From the NCBI GenBank assembly GCA_013423385.1, contig BLZA01000049.1:62001-126000 (forward strand): a stretch of DNA of 64,000 nt, written 5' to 3'. This DNA comes from Naganishia liquefaciens (Eukaryota; Basidiomycota; Tremellomycetes; Filobasidiales; Filobasidiaceae). The notes under the pieces are model-generated. The model made no database searches. It saw only the letters and a list, made by a program, of their open reading frames with translations, and was not told where the DNA came from. Shown here piece by piece: positions 11,901 to 24,567 of this stretch (positions within the stretch are counted from its first letter, which is position 1; each line of letters begins with the position of its first letter). A program made the position numbers and the translations under genes.

Positions 11901-13920
11901 CGGTATCACCAGTCTGCCTGCAGTCATTTCGTTGAACGCGTCCATCTTGTCGAAAGAGCATCGTGATTCGTGGAAGAGCAAAGCGACGCCGTGGACACAA
12001 CCTTCGAAGCGGTTCTTGCCAAAGTATCTCACCATCAAACTGGATGAGAATGGCTTGCCGAAAGTGGTGGAATGCGATGCGGTTGACACCAAGCATAGCG
12101 ATACTAGCGTCTATGGTGTCCGGGTGAGTGGATCTGAGGCGGATTGACATGCAGACGATTCTGATCCCGTTCACAATCAGTCCATTATAGTTGCAATAGA
12201 GCCCGAAGGCGCTCTAGGGTCCCATTTAGTGGCTTTTGTGAGAGGTAAGTCTTCTAGCGTCTGTGGCGGAGCGAGAGCTCACGAAGCCATTTTGCAGTAT
12301 CGAACGATGACGAGCTAGAGCCTCGCTGGGTACTTTTCAACGATTTCGCTGTCCGAGAAGTGAGCGAGGAGGAGGCATTAGACTTTGATCCCGATTGGAA
12401 GGTAAGTATAACGGCTCACATCCGGAATGTATTCTGACAAGGATTTGGATACAGATGCCGGCAACCATCATGCTCGAAAGAGTCAATAGTCACGAGTCGC
12501 TATCCCTTGGTTCTCTCACGCAAACAATCGACCCATCCATCTTGCTTCGTGACGTTTGCATTTCAAAGTAAGTGATCTCGAGCGATGTATATATGTACGG
12601 AACGAATGACGTTCCCTTCAGGCATCGCGATCCGACCAAGGTCAAGCACGTCAACCTGCGCGCGGAGGAGATACCCCGGCCGGGAACACTTGTCGCTATC
12701 GACGCCGAATTCGTTTCACTCCAACTGGTATGTTAGAAAATTTCACTTCATGAATCATGCTAATACAAGTCTGTTTACAGGAAGAGCTCGAAATCCGATC
12801 GGATGGGACGAAAAAGGTCCTTCGGCCAACCAAGATGTCGCTTGCCCGGGTATCCGTTCTTAGAGGTGACGGAGACGACGAAGGTCTGCCTTTTATCGAT
12901 GATTACATCCATACGAGCGAAAAGGTCGTCGATTACTTGACCGAGTATTCCGGGATCAACGGTACGTTAACTTTTTAAAGAAGAAGTTAAGTTACTGATT
13001 CCGAAATCGTCTTCTAGACGGCGACTTGAATCCAATGGTATCGCCACATACATTGGTACCCTTGAAGACAGCCTACAAGAAGCTAAGATTACGTGCGTGC
13101 TCGATCTTGCCACATTCATAATTCAGTGACTAACGCCATCTGTCCTGACAGTCGTTGATCTGGGATGTGTTTTCATCGGACACGGACTTCCCAAAGACTT
13201 CCGGACGATCAGTAAGCGGAGAGGGTAGCATGAGGTCTTGAATATCGCCGACCCGAGTTTTCCCAGACATCTTCGTTCCTCCGGAGCAAGTCGTTGATAC
13301 TGTCGTCTTGTACTATGAACCAGCGAGACACCGAAAGCTTTCTTTGCGGTTCCTGGCCTGGTTCCTGCTGAAACAGGACATCCAGCTGGCCGAACACGAT
13401 TCGATCGAGGACGCCAGGTCGGCTTTGCTGTTATACAAGAAGTATCTGGACTTTATCGAGGAGGGGCGATTCAAGGATGTCATGGAGGACATCTTTGAGG
13501 CCGGAAAGCGATTGGTCAGTATGCGAGGGTTATCAATAAGTTCATGATACTGACAGCTCATTATAGGGATTCAAACCCCCTCCGGTGCCAGGCGCACCGG
13601 CCGGCACAACGCATTCACCCGCCCCATCGGCTCCTTCTACTCCGGACATTCCCGACGGTCGCCTGGCCGCGAACTCCCTCTACCCGAATAACCCTGCCTT
13701 CTCCCCAGGAATCAGCAACATGACCAACGGACCTAATTACCCGTCGGGTCAGGGTCATAGGCATACCGGACGCGTACCATCGGGCTGGAGTACGAATGGC
13801 ATGGGACATGCGGGCGGGAGTCATAGGCGACCTGGTCCGGGTCAGGCGGCGCAGGGCGGAGGATTACCGATGGGTGTGCCGGGGCAGCCGTTGGCACCGG
13901 GTATGCGCAGATGGCGGTAA
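8901..13920 (+). CDS. PAN2: PAN2, catalytic subunit of the Pan2-Pan3 deadenylase
   Basis: Poly(A)-specific 3'-exonuclease that starts cytoplasmic mRNA deadenylation with PAN3. The N-terminal WD40 part begins [19 protein letters not shown] and continues through exons with [19 protein letters not shown], the [14 protein letters not shown] exon and [16 protein letters not shown] pseudo-ubiquitin-hydrolase middle part follows ([40 protein letters not shown]). The C-terminal RNase domain shows [11 protein letters not shown] (first Asp and Glu), [12 protein letters not shown] (second Asp) and [19 protein letters not shown] (His/Asp), so the DEDD exonuclease set is present. The tail after [12 protein letters not shown] is Pro/Gly/Asn-rich and ends MRRWR, as in other fungal PAN2. 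There are well over ten introns, mostly 50-70 nt. The gene appears intact. Confidence 0.93.
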
Positions 13921-14388
13921 GAGTGGTCAGTCGGGGAGAGGCGATCACGCGGCATAAAATCAAAAGAGAGAGGGTTGTGTTTCCTCATCTAGCATAGAGT
14001 TGTACATGGAGAGGGCTCGCGATAACCCCCAAACAATAAACATTAGAATAAATTCAGAGACGCGCGGAGCAGATCTCTCTTTTCGACTCGGCCTCTGGTC
14101 TCCGTTGTGTACTATTGTCGAGCTCCATGTCATTGCCATCCTTGCCAGAAGACTGACGGCTGTTTCAACCTTGTTCCGTGACATATATAGCTTGATACAT
14201 TTTCGGAGTGACGCAACAGCTGCCGCAACTGCTCTGAGAAAATTTGGATCCGCATGCCGCGTAAGATCCACGAGGGACCGCGAGCGAGCAGATGGCGATG
14301 TCGAATGGAGGAATGGATACATGAATACAAGGGCAGGAATGCATGAACCAGCCCTTGTTCATCGAGACAGGTCATCCATCCAATCACC
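13921..14388. other. Intergenic, PAN2 3' side and CMK1 promoter
   Basis: This 468 bp lies between two plus-strand genes. An AATAAA-like run (caaacaataaacattagaat, near 14030-14050) could help end PAN2 transcripts. Nothing else is recognisable. Confidence 0.45.
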
Positions 14389-16311
14389 ATGCCTGCTCCT
14401 CAGACTGTACCATGTCAGGTGGGTCGTGCATGGCAAGGAGGTTCGAGCTGAATAGGCTTGCTTATCGCTTCTCTGCGCAGTACAAGACCGGAAGGACACT
14501 GGGAAGGTGGGTTTTCGCTCGTTGCGAGAATAGGCAAACCTAGGTGGACTCACTCGCAATCCTCTGGCATGGTCTTCGTAGTGGAACCTAGTACGTACAT
14601 CTCTCCTCAAGATTACTAGCTCTGTAATTGACGAAAACGGTCACAGTGCCGTTGTTAAGGAAGCCGTCCATATCAAGGTATGCGCACTCGCTTTCGACGA
14701 CTTTGCCAGATCCGCTCATCTCTATGGCCGTTAGACCGGCGAATATTTCGCCTGTAAAGTGATCAACAAGAAGCTCATGGCAGGGCGGGAACACATGGTA
14801 CGCTACAAAGCCCTCTTCTACCTCGCTCGATCAGAACTCTCAACTCGGGTTTCTTTGCTCTCGTCGTTCTCAGGTCCGCAACGAAATCGCCGTTCTCAAG
14901 CGTGTTTCAGCCGGTCACCCAAACATCTGTCGGCTTGTCGACCATTTCGAAACGGCGCACAACCTGTACCTCGTGTTTGATTTGTGTACCGGTGGAGAGC
15001 TGTTTGACCGGATTTGCTCAAAGGGGAATTATTACGAGAGGTGCGTCAGAGGCCGGGATAATTCGTGGAGATGGTCGTACTCATCTGCTCCATCTGTAGA
15101 GATGCTTCGCAAATTGTGCGTACGATCACCAGCGCGGTCAAGTACCTTCACGACCAAGGGATCGTTCATCGAGGTGAATCTCTCATTTTGCGGATACCTT
15201 ACGATATTGACGTTCTGATATACCTTGCTTGCATTCCCATCATAAGACTTGAAACCAGAGAACTTGCTGTTCAGGAGCAAGGCAGAGGATTCCCCCTTGT
15301 GCATTGCTGATTTCGGAGTAAGTTTCCCAGCCCAGAAAAAAGGCAACAACCGCATTGATCGAGGAACCTGCTTCGCTTGCAGCTCTCGAGAATCTTGGAG
15401 GAGGACCGTTTCAATGTTCTGACAACGACCTGTGGTGTGAGCGCTTGTCACCGTCACTTGGACTCTTGCATGCGATACTGAACTTCAATTGGTCAGACTC
15501 CCGGGTACATGGCGCCCGAGATATTCAGGAAGGCGGGACACGGCAAGCCTGTCGACATCTGGGCAATTGGAGTGATCACGTACGTCTCATCTGTCGTGGC
15601 CGTGTCGATTGGAGTACTCACACTTCTTTGGCAGGTATTTCTTGCTTTGTGGCTACACGCCGTTTGATCGGGACTCGCAGTATGAGGAGATGCAGGCTAT
15701 CATCCGGGGTGACTACAAGTTTGAGCCTGTGAGGCATATGTTTCACCTAGCGGGCAGGAAAAACGACTAAGACCCGTTCTTCACGTCTGTCTGCAGAAAG
15801 AGTACTGGCAAGGCGTATCCGAGGAAGCCAAGGCATTCGTAAGGAAATGCTTGACGATAGATCCTACAAATCGTCCTACGGCGAAAGAGCTGCTGGAAGA
15901 TGCTTGGCTCAAGGACGTGGAAGATTACTCTGTCCAGACGCCTCGAGGCTCCGCAACAGATCTGTTGCCGCAGGTTCGAAAGGCATTCGATGCCAGGAAG
16001 ACATGTACGTGGCGTTGGCTTAATCCGCGTGTCCTCAACCGTGGCTGACGATGTCTCGTTCTATAGTCCGAAAAGCGGTGTTGGGAATGATGGCAATGCA
16101 CCGATTGCAAGATTCTGTTGGGTCGTCGGCTTCTGCGCGAGCTGCCGAGGAAGAGAAGGCCAAACTGCGAGGCGAGGTGGAGCAGTACAAGAAGGAGGCA
16201 GAGGAGGTGAGTCGGTGCCCTGACTTGCGCGAGTGGTGCTCATGCCATGATTTTTAGGAAAACGCGGACGAAGTTCTGAACACTGCTGCGAGCTCCGATG
16301 CGGAAGACTAG
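14389..16311 (+). CDS. CMK1: Calcium/calmodulin-dependent protein kinase (CaMK I type)
   Basis: Ser/Thr kinase acting downstream of Ca2+/calmodulin. I read 14 exons. Exon 1 (14389-14418) is [10 protein letters not shown] and exon 2 (14481-14506) is YKTGRTLG. Exon 3 is only 9 nt (14582-14590) and exon 4 starts at 14647; joined they give [15 protein letters not shown], the glycine loop. Then come [10 protein letters not shown] (catalytic Lys), [31 protein letters not shown] (catalytic loop split by an intron after HR), [24 protein letters not shown] (activation loop with candidate CaMKK-site Thr), [20 protein letters not shown] and [20 protein letters not shown]. After the kinase domain, [19 protein letters not shown] is a basic amphipathic stretch that fits a calmodulin-binding segment. 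A short coiled coil ([17 protein letters not shown]) and an acidic end DAED follow. All catalytic residues are present. Confidence 0.93.
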
Positions 16312-16685
16312 AAAGGTTTGCAAGTCGCTGTTATCTGGGTTGATATTAGTTGCGACGGATTCGAGATGTATTATGGGATGTCTTGGGCTTCACAGTGGGA
16401 AATTCCAAATTGCAGATGCACACACGGTTGCTTTGTTTGCGCTTCAAGCCTACAAATTGCATTTTGCATTCAAGGCAATACGCGATGATGAAACCTCTAG
16501 AGCTGAGATTGCCTCGATTTCGGGGCACATCGACAGACATGGCACAAGGGCATCAAGGCTTAGACGCTGATGAACGCCTATGAAGTATTATCTGCTAACG
16601 TCTATTGTCCTTTGCTCCATACCCTATAGCATCATGTACAAAACATCATACACAAGACCGGTGCCTTCTCATTATAATTCTAGAA
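16312..16685. other. Convergent 3' region, CMK1/MFS
   Basis: This 374 bp separates the CMK1 stop (plus) from the MFS transporter stop (minus). Only short random frames are present; it should carry both terminators. Confidence 0.45.
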
Positions 16686-18490
16686 TTAAGGCTTTACCTT
16701 CCAACGATTCCTACACACCCAGAGAACGATGACCCAGAACAGCAGAAGTGAACCCATCATGGCAACCAGCAACGGCTGCAGCGACCACACCCCATAATGC
16801 TCGCTGAGAGGGCCAACAGCGTATGGGAAGAGGGCGCTGCCGATTTGACCGACGGCTGCCACAAAACCTTTTGTGGGCGTGCTTCAGTTTTTTGCAGCGT
16901 TTTTGCGTGACAGATATGGTACTCACCTATGGCGCCACCCGTAATTTCCACTGGCAAGATGGCCACGAGCACATTCATGATGATCGGGTAGAATGGGCCA
17001 AGGACAAAGCCGACAAATGAGATAGCAATTGCATCTCCTACGACGTGTTTGACTGTCCACACCACCTAAGGAACGGCAGAGCTTTGTGAGCCAATAACGA
17101 AAGGGCTTCCGAATTACTCACAATCTGTAGTGCAATGGCCATGACTCCATATCCGAAGAGCAAGTATCGCTCCGGCGCCAATCTCGCGATCCAGACGTGC
17201 ACCACTCGACCGAGCGTCAAACCAGCAAAAAAGCCGGTCGATACGTAGCCGGCGCTCGGTCCTGCTCCCCGTACAGTCCGCAGGAAGGTGACTATCCAGC
17301 CCCCTATCGTGATTTCCGTTCCAACATATAAAAAGGCGAATGCCGCGGTCAAAAGGACAACAGGGTCGCGGATGATTTTGCCCATCTTCTTAACTGATCC
17401 GGCAGGTTTGGAGCCTTCGTTTACTACCGCGACAATTCCTTCTTCGTTCGGTTGAATATGGCGGCGGTCATGGTGATCCTCATCCACTAATATTGGTTCC
17501 GTAGTGCTTGTTACCGACGCGGCTTTCTCGTCGAGGACGACTTCGATATATCCCGCATCGGAGAATAGCTTCTCGATAGTCTTGAACCGGAATGTGACCG
17601 TTACTAGAAACAAGCAGATGGCTGCCATTCCGAGCGATGTAAGGTAGTGGAAGTTCCAGCGCTTCATCTCGGAAAATTGGGTCGCCACCAAGGGTGCTAC
17701 AAGTGCACCGGCACCTGCAAAAGCATCAGCATGCGCTTCGTGTCGCTCGACACATAAATTATCACGAGACGTACCGTACGCTGCGTGCAAGAGACTCATC
17801 TGCTTCTCGGCGTCCGGTAATCGGGCAATCAGGGTATTCGAAACTGCATCGAGCAGCCCTACTCCTATTCCCGAGAACACGTAGCTGATTAGAAATAGCG
17901 GAAATGGCGGAGCTGTGGATTGTATGATGTAGGCGATGATCTCAGAGAGATCCGATCATCAGGCATTCAGACGAGCATTCCCTATGCTTGGACTCTTACT
18001 GGTGAAGTGCTTCCGATTGCGAAGGCCTTGGATGGGGATGAGGACCTGCGCCCTTTTCGGTCACAACAGACTCACCCAGCCTATTCCGAACCTATCCACC
18101 ACGGGGACATTGATGACCGCAGCCGTAAAGAAACCACAGAATGCGGTAATGAATAAAAGAGAGACGACGGTATACGAAACTTCATAATAGCTCTGGATTC
18201 GGAGCAGAAGCGGTCCAATTGAGGCATCGTTCCATCCTGCATGAGCCAATGATCAGGACTTGTCACATGACATTTGACTTTTCGAAACATGGCTTACCGC
18301 ACAAAAACATCGCCCAAAACGCCGCGAGTAGCCACCAGTTTTCCGTGCGTCTGTTCAGCACACCGACGACCTGTGAGACGCCATTTTTATCCACTGCGAT
18401 CGGTGGAGTATCGAGGGAACCATTGTCGGGAAGTCTGAGGCTAGCAGTCTGCGTCTTTTCTTCGATGTCGTCCTCTGCAAATTGCTTCAT
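16686..18490 (-). CDS. Major facilitator superfamily transporter (BSC6-like)
   Basis: Twelve-helix secondary transporter of unknown substrate, probably at the plasma membrane. The acidic cytosolic N-terminus (MKQFAEDDIEEKTQ) leads to the first helix WWLLAAFWAMFLCG. Then come WNDASIGPLLLRIQSYY, VVSLLFITAFCGFFTAAVI, FSGIGVGLLDAVSNTLI, GAGALVAPLVATQF and YLTSLGMAAICLFLVTVTF. A long central loop rich in Asp/Glu follows, then the second half: DPVVLLTAAFAFLYVGTEI, GWIVTFLRTVRGAG, STGFFAGLTLGRVV, ISFVGFVLGPFYPIIMN and a last helix LLVAMMGSLLLFWVIVLWV. The stop follows WKVKP at 16686. The family is clear from the helix pattern and the ALFPYAVGPLSEHYG-type motif. The resemblance to fungal BSC6/fucose-permease-like transporters is from memory and does not fix a substrate. 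Introns are short. Confidence 0.85.
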
Positions 18491-19045
18491 GTCGTGAGTC
18501 GGCTAGTTTGCGGATGGGGAAAAGACGGCGGTTTCAGTAGCATGAGCGCTCTCTTTGGGTGAGGAACCCTGGCCAAAAGCTTATGGCGCTGTTCGTGGAG
18601 CGATCCTCGAGTCGACGAACTCAACGCATTCGTTCTCCTGATGACATGGACAGCATCAATCAGCTCATCAATCCGACCACCTCCTGTGCCATCGAGCCAG
18701 AACGTTCAACTCCGATTCCTTGTCTTCGCGGAGACAACGCCGATCCGGCGAAATCCTGCGGAGCAATTTGCGGCGATTTAATTTCCCGCTGAAGACTGAG
18801 AGACGGGAGCGGAGACGGGACAGCTGTTCCATCGGTATGCATATGTCATGCCGACGGGTCCGAAGACTCGCCGCAGAATGCCACGGCTCGAGTTTGGCAA
18901 TGAGCTCACATCTTACACAGTACACAGTAAAAGAGCGCTCGAAAGTGATATGTCGTCATAGCATAGTATCCAAGGTTGTCATAACCGCCCCAAAAAGCTC
19001 CACAAACACGATGGCCTGTCTATGGTCCGCATGACTTCCCCTATT
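18491..19045. other. Intergenic, MFS transporter promoter
   Basis: This 555 bp lies between the MFS start and the KAP114 stop, both minus. A plus-strand frame of 104 codons reads through it but has no protein-like features. No repeats or RNA genes were seen. Confidence 0.45.
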
Positions 19046-22000
19046 CTACAACGTCGCTACCCGAGCTCTCATGATCTCCTTCTCGAGGTCGCTTAGACCG
19101 GCAATGCTCTGATGGATGTCGTTAACGTTGCCGATGTATGCTTCCTGCAGTACTTTGGTGATGTGTTGCTGAATTGACCAGCTTCGTCAGATTCAGGACT
19201 TGGGAGGGGGAAACGATATGAACTTACCGGCATGTCCATCTGCATAAGCGGATCGTCGCGTAGGTCCTCGTCGAAGTTCGGACTCTTGTCATCTTTCAGG
19301 TCATCGAAACCAGAGAATCCGCCCCCTATCAAATCTAGTCACACGAGTCACACATCAGTCGTCAATCGAGTCGTTGGGCCCATGCCCCAACTTGCCTGAC
19401 AGGAATGCCATATCTCGAGCGTCGTTTCCGGTCAAGGGATCATCGTCATCCCACTCATCATCCTGGAAAGCAGTCAAAAATTAGCCAAATGAGCTCTTCG
19501 CATAGAGCGAAACTTCTTACCCCGTCATCTGACGCGATTTCGAGATCTCCGTGCAGTTTGTTCTCTGTGTCCGCAATTTCCGAGTTGCGCAGTTGACTCA
19601 AGAGATACTTCAGAGCTCGGACGGGGAATCTGATCTGCTGATACTGGTGAGGACCTAGGGATCAAGTGACATCAGAACTGCTGCGAGGCTTCGGTGAACA
19701 AGACGAGACTCACTGTTCTTGGTTCGCGATCTCGTCAAGATGGCTGCACAAAGATCTGTCAGCTATCGCGCGTATCGCACACCATCAATCGTCTGGGCTT
19801 ACTGTCTCTATTGCTTTCATCGACAATGAGGTCGCCCTTGACGATGATGTTCTGCAAGGAAGGTCGCTGTGAAATCAAGAGTTGTGTCATCGCCATATCG
19901 CTAGCGGTGATCGCGTTTGTTAGAGCCTGACCTTCACTTTTGTGAATCGTCATCACTCACTTGACCTTGATGCTGTAAGTTCCTTGGACAGTATCGACGG
20001 CTTCGTCGCACCATGCCTTGATGACGACTTCCAGTGCATTGCGCGTCATTCCTGACTCCGAGGGAGAATCCACTTGCATCTGCTCAAGCAGGTCGAGCGT
20101 CATGTCTCGAGCGACAGTGAACAGATAAGCGAAGGGCAGAATCAATGTCTAAGCAAAGCGTTAGCTATAGAATCCCAAACAACTCGAGGCTGAACCTACC
20201 TGCGTGAATGTCGTGGTTTTGGATGTGACAATCCTTTCTGCCAGGGCTTTGAGCAAAGAAGGAAGAACGGATGCTAGGTGATCACCGGCATTGCGCAGCA
20301 GATGCAGAATCAAGTCCCCGATGAACAGGGCGCCGGATTCGGAGAAGCTCGGATTGAGAAGGCGTGCCAATAATTGCAGCAGCCTGTCCATGCCTGATTT
20401 TCCGCTCCCATCTCGCCTAGAATGCGAATTTAACGCTAGTCTCAGGCGCGAAGGAAGGAAACCTCACCATTGAAGCAGTCCATGGGCATTTTTCCTTATG
20501 AATCTGGTCAAGGTGTCGCATGCACTCTGACACAAACAAATGTCAGGATTTCAGCTCGACACTATGTGCACTAATCGACTCACTTGGACCGTTGCGTGAT
20601 CTTCGGTGGCATCCGCGCAGTCGAATAGCGGATTCCATACTGCCGCACCGAGCTCAGAGCCGATGTCACCAGCTCGGCCCGTCAGAATATGGCTGATGAG
20701 TTCGCAAGCTTCTGCCTGAATGCCCATGTTGTCCTGCGTCGGCTGGGCAGACAAAATGTTTGCGAATATTGGCGATGAAGATTGAACAAGGCTTTGGAAG
20801 GTGGCGTCAGATTCCGATCCAGCGACTGTTTCGAAAATCTCCTCCATGATGGCGGTCGCAATCGGGTCTATAGCGGCCTTATCAGATTCTGCAGACACAC
20901 CCTGGCACGCGGACAAACCTTGAGAATGGGCTTGCCACACTTGAAAGATAACGCTGACCAGTTGCGAAGTCGCTCCCGCATTTAGTATCGTGGCGTCGAC
21001 ACCGATGACAGCCCGAATTGTCTCCATGATAAGCGCCAACGCATTCTCGGACGCCTGTGCCAAAAAGGGCACCAGATCTGAGAGGATTCTCTGCGAGAAA
21101 CTGCCCAGTGTTTGAGCATCGATGTACCGACAGAAGCTATGAAGTATCAGTAATGGCCCTGTAGCCCATCTAATCAAAAAGCTGATACTGACTTGCGAAT
21201 GCACTTGACAGCGCAGATCTTGACAACAGCCTCAACCGCGTCACTCTCCAGTGCCTGCACAGTTGCCTCCAGGTATTGTCCACTAATACCCTTTTCCGAC
21301 AGGATGAGCACGAAGGAACTAGCGAAAACGAAAGCTCGACCTTGCAGGAATGGGGATTCTAGGGAGAGGAGGGGATCGGTATCTAGTGCCAAATAGTTCA
21401 CGTATGTGCTTACCGGAGGCGTTGAGCAACTGCGGCACAACTGACGTCAACATCGAGTCAAGACTGAGGTCTTTCATGATCTCTTTCATGTCCTCCTCAT
21501 CCGATTCCAAGAGTTCATCAGCAACGGACCCAATGCAGCCAAGAACTGCCTCAATTGCCTTCCACCTGATGCGCGTGATTCAGGATTACCAAAATAAGAT
21601 ATAGCGAAATCTCCTGGCTGAAGGAACTCGCATGCCTACCAGTCTGAGTTTCCAGCCTGACGCATCTGATCCGCTTGCAAGAGGCGCTGTTGAACAGCTT
21701 GACCGAAGGTCTTGGCAACAGGCTGCGTGTACTTGTCGAGCAGAGACTGTCAACCGAAAGGGTAATCCATCAGATTTTGCAACAAAAGTCCTGTTCTACA
21801 ACTCACGCCGAGAAGATCGTTGACGGAAGTCCGAACGTTGTAAATATAGCTCTCGTCGTCCTCCTCCTGGATGAAAGCGTTGACGTCCGCAATCCATTCC
21901 TCTTCCTGCAGATGTATGACAATCAAAACAATTTCATCGCTCGTTGCCGGAAGACTCACGTTTTCTCTCGTTATCTGCGCAACGACCAGAAGATCGGACA

Positions 22001-23313
22001 TCATAGTTTCCGTCAATGACGAGCATTGATTGTACTTTCCTTTTCCACTGCTGATCAAGACGATGTCCCTCGCTTGTCTCATCCGAAGGTAACTCGTGAG
22101 CAAGTCGGTAATGGCGTTCACGACCTGATCCAGTCCGACGGCCTGGCGATCGTCAACTTCGTTGTCCGTCGGAGGCTCGGCTTGCTCGTCGGTGGTGGAG
22201 ACGTAATACCGTACATAGTAAGGCGTCAAGACGTGAAGATGGTGTATAGCAATTTGTACGTATTCTCCAACATGATCAGCGACGCAACGAGGGAAAGCTG
22301 AAGCCAATCGCGTAAGAGTCTAAGGGGGAATCCGAGCCATTAAAACATATCTACGGCATTTCGCGACCGCCACTGACCTTGAAGATAGAGTACTGAACCT
22401 TGAGCAATGGCCAAGCATTCTCTGGGTTCTCGGCAAATGCCTTGCCAATGTCCACTGTGACGAGGGTTTGCCGCATGTGACTGAGCCAGATGGGGAAGAC
22501 TTCCTGAATCGCGAGCTCTGTCATCTCCATGTACTCGTCCTTCAGATAGTGAAGCGTGTTGACGGCTTCTCGGATGAGATTATACGTAGCAGCTTGTACC
22601 GCCGGAGAGATCTTATCGGTGTCAGCGATGTTTCGTCCATCGACGGCACAACTCACTTCTGGCCTGTTCAACAAGGCGATCAACACAGGTGCAATCTCCC
22701 TCAGGAAGCCCGACAACTGCTCTTCAGGCAAGTCCTGCCCGCAGAACTCCTTCAACACGTCGAGAGAGGCTTGAATCGCCGGCTCATCCTGTGATTGAAG
22801 AATGCTGAACAAAGAGGGCAAGAAATCGGGAAAGTTGTCGGGATAGTCGGAATGGGCGACCAGGGACAAAGCATGTGCCTGTGGGGGGGTCACGCTCAGC
22901 TCGCGTAGATGATCGCCAAGGCCAATGAGCTCACCAATGCCGACCTGATTTTTGACGAACGATCATGCAGACCTGTGATCAAAGCCTGCCTAATGGGCTG
23001 CTTGATCTCCTCTGCCGGCCATGGACCGACGTATTGCGGGAAGACGCCGGACCAGTATTTTTTAATATACAGACTGATGAGAACTCCTGCGGATTGTCGG
23101 ATCGAGAGGTCAAGTTCCTGATTGAGAGCGATCTTGCACAAGCTGAGGCCACCCTCTGAAGAGAACAAGTCAATCGTCGAACAGCGCGACGTGTTCTTCT
23201 GTGATCATACCTGAGGTACCCAAGAGGCGATCAAGGTTCTGTTCCGCGCCGGTTCGCGTTGCCGCATCGGGAGACAGCGTCGATTGCAGTGTGACATAAA
23301 GCTCTTGCTCCAT
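19046..23313 (-). CDS. KAP114: Importin-beta family karyopherin, Kap114/importin-9
   Basis: Nuclear import receptor built from HEAT repeats; the yeast and human relatives carry TBP, histones H2A-H2B and other cargo. The start MEQELYVTLQSTLSPDA is chosen at 23313 because it matches the N-terminal HEAT region (ATRTGAEQNLDRLLGTS, GLSLCKIALNQELDLSIRQ, AGVLISLYIKKYW). Then follow NFPDFLPSLFSILQS, the family's EEEWIADVNAFIQEEDDES block (importin-9 has a matching EEEW...ED motif), RYIDAQTLGSFSQRIL and LSAQPTQDNMGIQAEACEL. Near the C-terminus are an acidic stretch (DDEWDDDDPLTGNDARDM), FDEDLRDDPLMQMDMP, and the conserved tail ending SDLEKEIMRARVATL. There are more than ten introns of typical size. 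It is divergent from CCDC124 across 259 bp. Confidence 0.9.
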
Positions 23314-23572
23314 GATGCTGTTTGGGACAATTACGATGGCCGTGTAGCTAAACCGGACCCGCAACCGACGCGATGAAGACACGGTCGAAATGTCATCAAA
23401 GGAAAGAAGGTCGATCAACCATGGAAATTTTGCATCCGCGAACGGCGCTCTGGACTGAAATTCAGGTGAGGCGCCGAGACGTCATACGATGATGAAGAGC
23501 AGGAGTCAGAGGATATTGCCACACGTCTGATCTTGGCATACGATCTGCCATCGTTTTGGATATAAGCACACG
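23314..23572. promoter_or_regulatory. Divergent promoter, KAP114/CCDC124
   Basis: This 259 bp separates two start codons on opposite strands and must serve both genes. A TATAAG hexamer sits 7 nt before the CCDC124 ATG, too close to be a normal TATA box for that start. Confidence 0.45.
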
Positions 23573-24567
23573 ATGCCACCTGCAAAAGTAAACGCAAAGA
23601 AAGAGGCTGGCAAGGCGCGAAAGGACGAGAAGAAGGTGCGTCAAGAACCCGGACGCCTCACAGCTGAACTGACATCGCCATTCATGCATCTGCGTTGTGT
23701 AGAACGCGGAGAAGGAAAAGGTTGAGAAGGTCAAGGCCGCGAAGGAGGATGAAGAATGGAAGGCGGGTGCCAAGGACAACAGCAAGAAGGACGCTGCCCG
23801 TCAAAAAGCCGAAGAAGCCGAACGCAAGAAGCGGGAGAAGGAGGCGTTGCTCAAGGCTGAGGAGGAATCTATGCCTTCGAAGCCCAAGGGTGGGGCGAAG
23901 AAGGCAGGAACAGGAGCCGCGAAAAAAAAGGAGCCGATTCGTCCGGCCGGTCCTGGAGCTATTGCCGCTGGGGGAGGACTTGCGGGTATTTCGTTGGATA
24001 ACGAGAAGAAGTCGGGCAAGAACACCCCGGAAGAACCTGCGGAGGTGCATCTTGCTGCGACTGGTATCGACTCTATGCTGGAAGCTCTTGAGCTTGTGAA
24101 TGCTCGCACGGACAAGGAAGCTCTGGGTGCAAAGGCAAGTTCCCTTACACTGCCACTTGGTTGTCGCTCGCGCTCACACAATTCCAATATGGCAGGCTGG
24201 TCTGATCGAGAAGCACCCAGAGCGACGTTTCAAGGCGGCATTCGAGGCATATCTCGAACGTGAAACACCTAGGCTAAAGGAAGAGGTTGGTCCCTGTCGC
24301 AGCTGTTGCAAGGCTCGAGAAACTTATTCTTCGCTTTAGCACCCGGGTCTGAGGAAGCAGCAAATGCATGATATACTCTTCAAGCAGTTCCAGAAGGCAC
24401 CCGAGAACCCGTAAGTGTTCTGTGATGTGCTCTTGACGGCAACAGGCTCATAACCAGAAACCCATAGCTTCAATCAAGTCTACCTTGCGCACAACGCTAC
24501 CAAGGAGGAACGTGTGGCGGCCTTGCAGAACAACATGGCTGAGAGGGAGAAGAAGTTCCAGGTATAA
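23573..24567 (+). CDS. CCDC124: Coiled-coil protein CCDC124 (Lso2-type ribosome-associated factor)
   Basis: Small, very basic, coiled-coil protein. Known relatives bind idle 80S ribosomes and help their recovery from starvation (established for human CCDC124 and yeast Lso2). The N-terminus MPPAKVNAKKEAGKARKDEK is Lys-rich, followed by a long charged helix (KDNSKKDAARQKAEEAERKK) and a Gly/Ala linker. The conserved C-terminal region follows: HLAATGIDSMLEALELVN, LIEKHPERRFKAAFEAYLER, LRKQQMHDILFKQFQKAPEN and FNQVYLAHNATKEERVAAL. This order matches CCDC124, where HPERRxKAAF and KxPENPxNQ are signature blocks. It has five introns, the last exon starting FNQVYLAHN. The stop at 24567 follows KKFQV. 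Confidence 0.9.
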
